Positions 7,083-11,217 of a DNA stretch of 11,217 nt are shown piece by piece; position 1 is the stretch's first letter; each line of letters opens with the position of its first letter. The position numbers and the translations under genes were made by a program. Source of the DNA: Chloroflexota bacterium. Lineage in GTDB: Bacteria > Chloroflexota > Dehalococcoidia > Lucifugimonadales > Australimonadaceae. The stretch is from assembly GCA_022574265.1 (NCBI GenBank), contig JACZSI010000049.1, positions 1 to 11,217 on the forward strand, written 5' to 3'. A model generated the notes under the pieces. It made no database searches, was not told where the DNA came from, and saw only the letters and a program-made list of their open reading frames with translations.

Positions 7083-7102
7083 AGGGGCCGCGCGCCCCTT
7101 TT
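7083..7102 (+). terminator. Hairpin with T-run, possible plus-strand terminator
   Basis: AGGGGC (7083-7088) and GCCCCT (7094-7099) form a perfect stem with loop CGCGC, followed by TTT. The T-run is on the plus strand, yet the genes on both sides are on the minus strand, so it would stop read-through from the left. Read on the minus strand the U-run is missing. Just beyond it, AAGGGC/GCCCTT (7110-7115 and 7119-7124) forms a second small stem near the 3' end of tRNA-Glu, also without a T-run. Confidence 0.35.
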
Positions 7103-7133
7103 ACGGGTCAAGGGCTGTGCCCTTGTGCCCTTG

Positions 7134-7210
7134 TGGTGGCGCATACGGGATTTGAACCCGTGATCTCCGCCTTGAGAGGGCGGCGTCCTGGGCCACTAGA
7201 CGAATGCGCC
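7134..7210 (-). tRNA. tRNA-Glu (anticodon CUC)
   Basis: Read on the minus strand, the 7-bp acceptor GGCGCAT pairs perfectly with ATGCGCC, followed by discriminator A and an encoded CCA (7134-7136). The anticodon arm CCGCC-CTCTCAA-GGCGG gives anticodon CUC, reading GAG. The T arm ACGGG-TTCAAAT-CCCGT is complete. The mature length without CCA is 74 bases. It is the last member of the gltX, tRNA-Gln, tRNA-Glu series and probably has its own promoter 35 bases upstream. Confidence 0.95.
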
Positions 7211-7244
7211 ACGAGGGAGGACGGCCGCAGCCTGGCCGCTATGC

Positions 7245-7275
7245 AGTATAGCGCGACGCTCGGGCGGGCGGCCAA
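7245..7275 (-). promoter_or_regulatory. Possible promoter of tRNA-Glu
   Basis: On the minus strand TATACT (plus-strand 7245-7250) matches the -10 consensus at five of six positions. TTGGCC (7270-7275) could be a -35 box, with a long spacer of 19 bases. Transcription would begin about 28 bases before the tRNA 5' end at 7210. The -10 box stands out in GC-rich DNA; the -35 box is weak. Confidence 0.4.
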
Positions 7276-7303
7276 GGACGCGGCGGGAGCTCATTCGAAG
7301 GAG

Positions 7304-7377
7304 TGGCTGGGGATCGAGGATTCGAACCTCGGTTACCTGATCCAGAGTCAGGCGGCCTACCACTAGCCGAATCCCCA
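7304..7377 (-). tRNA. tRNA-Gln (anticodon CUG)
   Basis: Read on the minus strand, acceptor TGGGGAT pairs with ATCCCCA, followed by discriminator G and an encoded CCA (7304-7306). The anticodon arm CCTGA-CTCTGGA-TCAGG gives anticodon CUG, reading CAG. The T arm CGAGG-TTCGAAT-CCTCG is complete. Length is 71 bases without CCA, one less than usual, with a compact D loop. It starts 35 bases after the gltX stop with no visible terminator between, so co-transcription with gltX and processing is likely. Confidence 0.95.
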
Positions 7378-7412
7378 ACGTAGTCATGCTAGCAAAGACG
7401 CGCCGCGGCCGG

Positions 7413-8861
7413 CTAGCCGCCGAGCGCACCCAGCGCATGCCGCAGCCGCGCGAGGCAGCGCTCGCGGCCGAGCACCGCCATCGTGTCGAACAGCGGCGGC
7501 GCGGCGGTCCGGCCTGTCACGGCGACCCGCATCGCGCCGAAGAGACCGCCGGTCTTGAGCCCAAGCTTCTCCGCCAACGCGCGGTAGGCCGGCTCCAGCG
7601 CGTTGGCCGTCCACGGCTCAGCGCCTTCGGCGACGGTCAGCGCTCCCTCGAGCGCGCCGCGCGTGGCCTCGCGGTCCATGCCCTTGCCCACGAGCTTCTC
7701 CGGATCGACGGCGGGCTGCTCCTCGAAGAAGAACGACAGCATCTCCGGCGCGTCCGAGAGCTTGCGCAGCCGCTCGCGCTCGAGCGGGATGATCCGCAGC
7801 AGATAGTCGCGGTCGATCGTCGCGCCGAGGCCTGCCTCGAGCCACGGGAGCATCGCGTCGGCCAGCTCCTCGACGCCAAGCTGGCGGATGTAGACGCCGT
7901 TGAACCAGTCGAGCTTCTCCGCGTTGAACACCGCCGGGCTCGCCAGGATGCGCTCGATGCTGAAGCGCGCGACGAGCTCCTCGCGGGAGATGACGTCCGT
8001 CGAGTCGTCGAGCGACCAGCCCAGGAGCGCCAGGAAGTTGAACATCGCGTCCGGCAGGTAGCCGTCGTCGCGGTAGTGGAGGGCGGACGTCGCACCGTGG
8101 CGCTTGGAGAGCTTGGAGCGGTCGGGGCCCAGGATCATGGGCAGGTGCACGAGGTGCGGCATCTCGTAGCCCAGCGCCTTGTAGAGCTCCAGGTGGCGGG
8201 GCGCACTCGGCAGCCACTCCTCGGCGCGCATCACGTGGGTGATCTCCATGAGGTGGTCGTCCACCACGTTCGCCAGGTGGTACGTGGGGAAGCCGTCGGA
8301 CTTGAGCAGGACGAAGTCGTCGAGCAGCGAGGCCTCGAACGAGACGTCGCCGCGCACCAGGTCGTGCACCACGATCGTGCCCTCGACCGGCATCTTGAAG
8401 CGCACGACCGGCACCGGGTTCTCGGCCTGGGCGCGCTCGGCCTCGGCGGGGTCGAGGCAGCGGCGGTCGTAGCCGGGCGAGCGGCCGGCCGCCTGCTGCG
8501 CCTTGCGCATCGCATCGAGCCTCGCCGGCGTGCAGTAGCAGAGATAGGCCTTGCCTTCGGCGACGAGGCGGTCGGCGTGCTCGCCGTAGATGCCCAGCGC
8601 CTGGCGCTCCGACTGCACGTAGGGGCCGAACGGCCCACCCTTGCGCGGGCCCTCGTCCCAGTCGAGCCCGAGCCACTCCAGCGCGTCGAGGATCGCGTCC
8701 TCCGCGCCGGGAACGAGCCGCGCCTGATCGGTGTCCTCGATGCGCACGATGAACGTGCCGCCGACGGACCGGGCGTAGAGCCAGTTGAACAGCGCCGAGC
8801 GGATGTTGCCGACGTGCGGCTCGCCGGTCGGGCTCGGCGCATATCTGACGCGGACGCTCAT
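7413..8861 (-). CDS. gltX: Glutamyl-tRNA synthetase
   Basis: The 482-residue protein is a full-length class I GluRS that charges tRNA with glutamate in the cytoplasm. The N-terminus has YAPSPTGEPHVGNIRSALFN with the HIGH-type motif at HVGN (residues 16-19). The KMSKS-type loop is KLSKR (250-254) within DRSKLSKRHGA. The GluRS-typical segments FIVRIEDTD and YHLANVVDDHLMEITHVMRA are present, followed by the helical anticodon-binding half ending in VAVTGRTAAPPLFDTMAVLG. Whether it is discriminating or also charges tRNA-Gln cannot be read with confidence; the adjacent tRNA-Gln makes dual use attractive. The spacing from rluD is 61 bases. The region before the ATG has no strong Shine-Dalgarno sequence; a TACCAT element about a dozen bases upstream might be a -10 box. 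Confidence 0.96.
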   Translation of the reverse strand: MSVRVRYAPSPTGEPHVGNIRSALFNWLYARSVGGTFIVRIEDTDQARLVPGAEDAILDALEWLGLDWDEGPRKGGPFGPYVQSERQALGIYGEHADRLVAEGKAYLCYCTPARLDAMRKAQQAAGRSPGYDRRCLDPAEAERAQAENPVPVVRFKMPVEGTIVVHDLVRGDVSFEASLLDDFVLLKSDGFPTYHLANVVDDHLMEITHVMRAEEWLPSAPRHLELYKALGYEMPHLVHLPMILGPDRSKLSKRHGATSALHYRDDGYLPDAMFNFLALLGWSLDDSTDVISREELVARFSIERILASPAVFNAEKLDWFNGVYIRQLGVEELADAMLPWLEAGLGATIDRDYLLRIIPLERERLRKLSDAPEMLSFFFEEQPAVDPEKLVGKGMDREATRGALEGALTVAEGAEPWTANALEPAYRALAEKLGLKTGGLFGAMRVAVTGRTAAPPLFDTMAVLGRERCLARLRHALGALGG

Positions 8862-8922
8862 GGCCGCAATGGTAGTGGCGCGGGCACCCCGCGAGAAGAG
8901 GTCTTGCCCACGAGCGTCGGGG

Positions 8923-9849
8923 TCACTCGCCCGCCAGCACGGCGAGCACGCCCGCGATGTCCTCCGGCAGCGGCGCGTCGAACGTGCGCAGCTCGCGCTC
9001 GTCGCTCGGCATGTGGAACGCGAGGCGCGCGGCGTGCAGGCAGTGGCGCTCGATCAGCGGCGAGCGCTTGCCGTAGACGGCGTCGCCGACCAGCGGGTGG
9101 CCGAGCGCCGCGAGGTGCACGCGGATCTGGTGCGTCCGCCCCGTGTGCGGGTAGGCCTCGAGGAGCGTGAAGCGCTCGTAGCGGCGCACGACGTGGTAGC
9201 GCGTCAGCGACTCGCGGCCGCCAACGACCACCGCCATCTTCTTGCGGTTCCGAGGATGGCGCGCGATCGGCCCGTCGAGCTCGCCGTCGTCGCTCTGGAC
9301 GACGCCCTCGACGAGCGCGGCGTACGTCTTCTCGACGCGGCGCTCCTTGAGCTGGCGCGTCAGGCTCGCGTGGGCGCGGTCGGTCTTGGCCACGACCATG
9401 AGCCCGGACGTGTCCTTGTCCAGCCGGTGCACGATGCCCGGGCGCTGCGCACCGCCGATGCCCGGCAGGTCCGGGACGAGCGCCAGCAGCGCGTTGACCA
9501 GGGTGCGGTCGGGGTGTCCTGGGCCAGGGTGCACCGTGAGGCCAGCGGGCTTGTCGACGACGAGGATGTCGCCGTCCTCATAGACGACGGAGAGCGGCAT
9601 CTCCTGCGCGACGAGGTCCAGCGGCACGGGCGGCGGCACGACGACCCGCACGGTCTGCCCCGCCCGCACGGCCGTCGCCGGCTTCACGGCCGCGCCGTCG
9701 ACGCTCACGAAGCCCTCGCGGACGAGCGCGGCGCAGCGCGAGCGGCTCAGGTCGGGGCAGCGCGCGTGGACGAAGCGGTCGACGCGCTCTCCGGCGGAGG
9801 CGGCGTCCACCTCCAGCGTGCGCGAGGGGCTAGGCGGCGGGCTGGTCAT
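8923..9849 (-). CDS. rluD: 23S rRNA pseudouridine synthase, RluA/RluD family
   Basis: The 308-residue protein has an N-terminal S4 RNA-binding domain (about residues 18-70, with RVDRFVHAR and LSRSRCAALVREGFVSVDG). It is followed by an RluA-type catalytic domain with IVVDKPAGLTVHPG near 95-109 and the signature HRLDKDTSGL (141-150), whose Asp144 is the catalytic aspartate. The downstream block AYPHTGRTHQIRVHLAALGHPLVGDAVYG is also typical. The S4 plus RluA layout and length fit RluD, which modifies helix 69 of 23S rRNA, but RluC-like specificity cannot be excluded. The ATG lies 20 bases inside the end of lspA, and no good ribosome-binding site is visible, so translation is probably coupled to lspA. 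Confidence 0.92.
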   Translation of the reverse strand: MTSPPPSPSRTLEVDAASAGERVDRFVHARCPDLSRSRCAALVREGFVSVDGAAVKPATAVRAGQTVRVVVPPPVPLDLVAQEMPLSVVYEDGDILVVDKPAGLTVHPGPGHPDRTLVNALLALVPDLPGIGGAQRPGIVHRLDKDTSGLMVVAKTDRAHASLTRQLKERRVEKTYAALVEGVVQSDDGELDGPIARHPRNRKKMAVVVGGRESLTRYHVVRRYERFTLLEAYPHTGRTHQIRVHLAALGHPLVGDAVYGKRSPLIERHCLHAARLAFHMPSDERELRTFDAPLPEDIAGVLAVLAGE

Positions 9850-10369
9850 GGGTGGACGGCTCGGCGGCGCCTAGCTGCTCCGGCGGGTCAGGCGGCTCAG
9901 GCTCCGCGGGCGGCGCGGGCTCGGTGCGCACGATCGTGACCGCCAGGATGATGACGCCCGTGACGATGGAGGCGTCCGCCACGTTGAAGATGTACCACGG
10001 CCCGACGTCGATGAAGTCCGTCACGTAGCCGCGCGCGAGCCGGTCGACGAGGTTCCCGAACGCCCCGGCGAGCATGAGGCCGAGGCTCAGGCGCACGAGC
10101 AAGCCGGGATGCGGGTGGGAGCGGTAGAACAGCACGAGCACGCCGATGCCCAGCACCGAGGCGATCACGAGCACGGAGTTCTGGCCGTCGAACAGCCCGA
10201 AGGCGCTGCCGGAATTCCAGATGTGCGTGAAGCGGAAGTAGCCGTCGGCCGGCCACGACTCCCCCCGGGCGAGCGTCTGGACGACGACGGCCTTGGTCGC
10301 CTGGTCGAGCGCGAAGAGGGCGACCGCGAGGAGCACGACGAAGCGGTGACGTTGCCAGAGGGAGACCAT
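9830..10369 (-). CDS. lspA: Lipoprotein signal peptidase (signal peptidase II)
   Basis: The 179-residue inner-membrane aspartic protease removes signal peptides from diacylglyceryl-modified prolipoproteins. Four hydrophobic segments are visible at about residues 9-24, 65-81, 92-107 and 127-148. Signature residues are Asp22 in LDQATK, Asn52 in WNSGSAFG, the GNLVDR block (105-110), catalytic Asp118 in GYVTDFIDV, and Asp132 in FNVADASI. After the last membrane segment there is a roughly 30-residue Pro/Glu-rich cytoplasmic tail (PAPPAEPEPPDPPEQ) longer than in most LspA proteins. It is the first gene of the minus-strand block and overlaps rluD by 20 bases. Confidence 0.95.
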   Translation of the reverse strand: MVSLWQRHRFVVLLAVALFALDQATKAVVVQTLARGESWPADGYFRFTHIWNSGSAFGLFDGQNSVLVIASVLGIGVLVLFYRSHPHPGLLVRLSLGLMLAGAFGNLVDRLARGYVTDFIDVGPWYIFNVADASIVTGVIILAVTIVRTEPAPPAEPEPPDPPEQLGAAEPSTHDQPAA

Positions 10370-10378
10370 CGTCCGGTC

Positions 10379-10387
10379 AGTTTACCA
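10379..10387 (-). promoter_or_regulatory. Possible extended -10 element before lspA
   Basis: On the minus strand the sequence TGGTAAACT contains an extended -10 TG plus TAAACT, ten bases before the lspA ATG at 10369. If used, the transcript would be almost leaderless, which would fit the absence of a Shine-Dalgarno sequence there. No -35 box is evident. Confidence 0.35.
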
Positions 10388-10412
10388 GCAGGTTCGAGCC
10401 GCTCCCCGGCAG

Positions 10413-10445
10413 TGTGAGAGATCTCTCGCTCCGCTCGGTATGACA
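10413..10445 (+). repeat. Short dispersed repeat B, copy 1
   Basis: The segment begins TGTGAGAGATCTCTCG and ends CGGTATGACA. It matches, in inverse orientation, the segment at 10673-10715 at both ends (TGTGAGAGATTTCTCG and CGGAATGACA); the middles differ and copy 1 is about ten bases shorter. AGAGATCTCT at its centre is a perfect palindrome. Confidence 0.7.
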
Positions 10446-10526
10446 GCAGGGAAACGGGACTGCTTCGTTGCGAGCTCACACGCTGGATGACGCGAGGCGC
10501 CACGTCCCGTGAACCGCCCCCGCCCG

Positions 10527-10642
10527 CTCGTCCTGAGGCCCTCGAAGGGCGAGAGAAGGCCTGCCTAGGAGGACGGTAGGTCTCGGGCAAGCGTTCGTTC
10601 GTACTTCGAGAGCCTCAGCACGAACGGGGGGAGCGGCCCTCG
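10527..10642 (-). repeat. Dispersed intergenic repeat A, copy 2 (inverted)
   Basis: Read on the minus strand it follows copy 1 (591-735): GTCGAGGGCCG, then the exact 27-base shared block (10604-10630), then GTACGAACGA and a right half with about one mismatch in five, ending CCTCAGGACGAGCGG. It lacks the extra 24 bases of copy 1, and its arms are likewise imperfect inverted repeats. Confidence 0.8.
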
Positions 10643-10672
10643 ACTGCTCAGGCTGAGCCCGACGAGAGGGCG

Positions 10673-10715
10673 TGTCATTCCGAGGAGGCCGTAGGCCGAC
10701 GAGAAATCTCTCACA
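10673..10715 (-). repeat. Short dispersed repeat B, copy 2 (inverted)
   Basis: The minus strand begins TGTGAGAGATTTCTCG and ends CGGAATGACA, matching the two ends of 10413-10445. The middle, GTCGGCCTACGGCCTC, contains an inverted pair GGCC-TAC-GGCC and can fold into a small hairpin. Confidence 0.7.
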
Positions 10716-10784
10716 TGCCTCCCCTTCCACACGGAGCTCCCCGAGGCGAGAGCCCGACGCTCTGTGGCGCGACGCACGCTGCGC

Positions 10785-10790
10785 TAGAAT
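10785..10790 (+). promoter_or_regulatory. Possible -10 box for the threonine aldolase gene
   Basis: TAGAAT matches the -10 consensus at five of six positions and lies 32 bases before the inferred start codon. No clear -35 hexamer is seen at the right distance. Confidence 0.35.
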
Positions 10791-10822
10791 CGCCTACGCA
10801 CCCCGCCCGCAAGGAGAGCGCC

Positions 10823-11217
<395 letters not shown>

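Larger units (their letters stand above)
10370..10822. other. Gene-free, repeat-filled region between lspA and the threonine aldolase gene
   Basis: This 453-base stretch between divergent genes has no convincing coding region; its short frames are made of repeat sequence. It contains two oppositely oriented copies of a short repeat (10413-10445 and 10673-10715) flanking one inverted copy of the larger repeat (10527-10642). Possible promoter elements for the two flanking genes lie at its ends. Confidence 0.8.

Noticed and set aside
8862..8922. Strong promoter or terminator between rluD and gltX
   Set aside because: Only a TACCAT hexamer is visible, with no -35 box, stem-loop or T-run, so nothing firm can be claimed.
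7386..9170. A 594-residue open frame on the plus strand across the gltX region
   Set aside because: It runs antisense to gltX and into rluD, crosses their intergenic gap, and has only low-complexity Arg/Ala/His sequence.
10165..10590. A 141-residue minus-strand frame containing YRAEREISHT
   Set aside because: It is translated repeat B plus antisense or out-of-frame lspA sequence; the correct lspA frame explains the region.

Overview
The window is GC-rich chromosomal DNA from a free-living bacterium. The gene set fits an environmental Chloroflexota of the Dehalococcoidia/SAR202 type: intergenic repeats that translate spuriously as 'RLSKHVLSFVEG' and 'YRAEREISHT', paralogue-rich catabolic genes, and a gltX/lspA/rluD housekeeping block. 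This placement rests on gene content and repeat style only and is moderately confident. No phage, transposase or CRISPR array is present.

Left part (1-7008), catabolic island. A 5'-truncated PanB-family protein with altered active-site residues ends at 545. A 236-base gap follows and carries a dispersed repeat. Next come two minus-strand genes for periplasmic-binding-protein-fold proteins that lack signal peptides: a 4,5-dihydroxyphthalate-decarboxylase-like protein and an NMT1/SsuA-like protein. Divergent from them is a plus-strand pair: a large, divergent ATP-type phosphoenolpyruvate carboxykinase-like protein and a well-recognised 4-oxalomesaconate hydratase (LigJ type). Tail to tail with the hydratase, 5 bases away, is an HpcH/HpaI-type class II pyruvate aldolase. 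Together these could form the lower end of a phthalate/protocatechuate 4,5-cleavage route: decarboxylation, then oxalomesaconate hydration, then aldol cleavage to pyruvate and oxaloacetate, then perhaps oxaloacetate handling. The ring-cleavage genes are not in the window, so the route is an inference.

Right part (7134-10369), housekeeping block, all on the minus strand. In transcription order it is lspA (lipoprotein signal peptidase), rluD-like pseudouridine synthase overlapping lspA by 20 bases, gltX (glutamyl-tRNA synthetase), tRNA-Gln(CUG) and tRNA-Glu(CUC). A GluRS gene next to both its cognate tRNA and the tRNA that a non-discriminating GluRS would mischarge is a notable arrangement.

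Right edge (10370-11217). A 453-base gene-free stretch holds one inverted copy of the same repeat seen at 591-735, flanked by two oppositely oriented copies of a second short repeat. A plus-strand low-specificity L-threonine aldolase gene then runs off the end of the window. It has a good Shine-Dalgarno sequence but no ATG, GTG or TTG at the expected start; the codon there is ATC.
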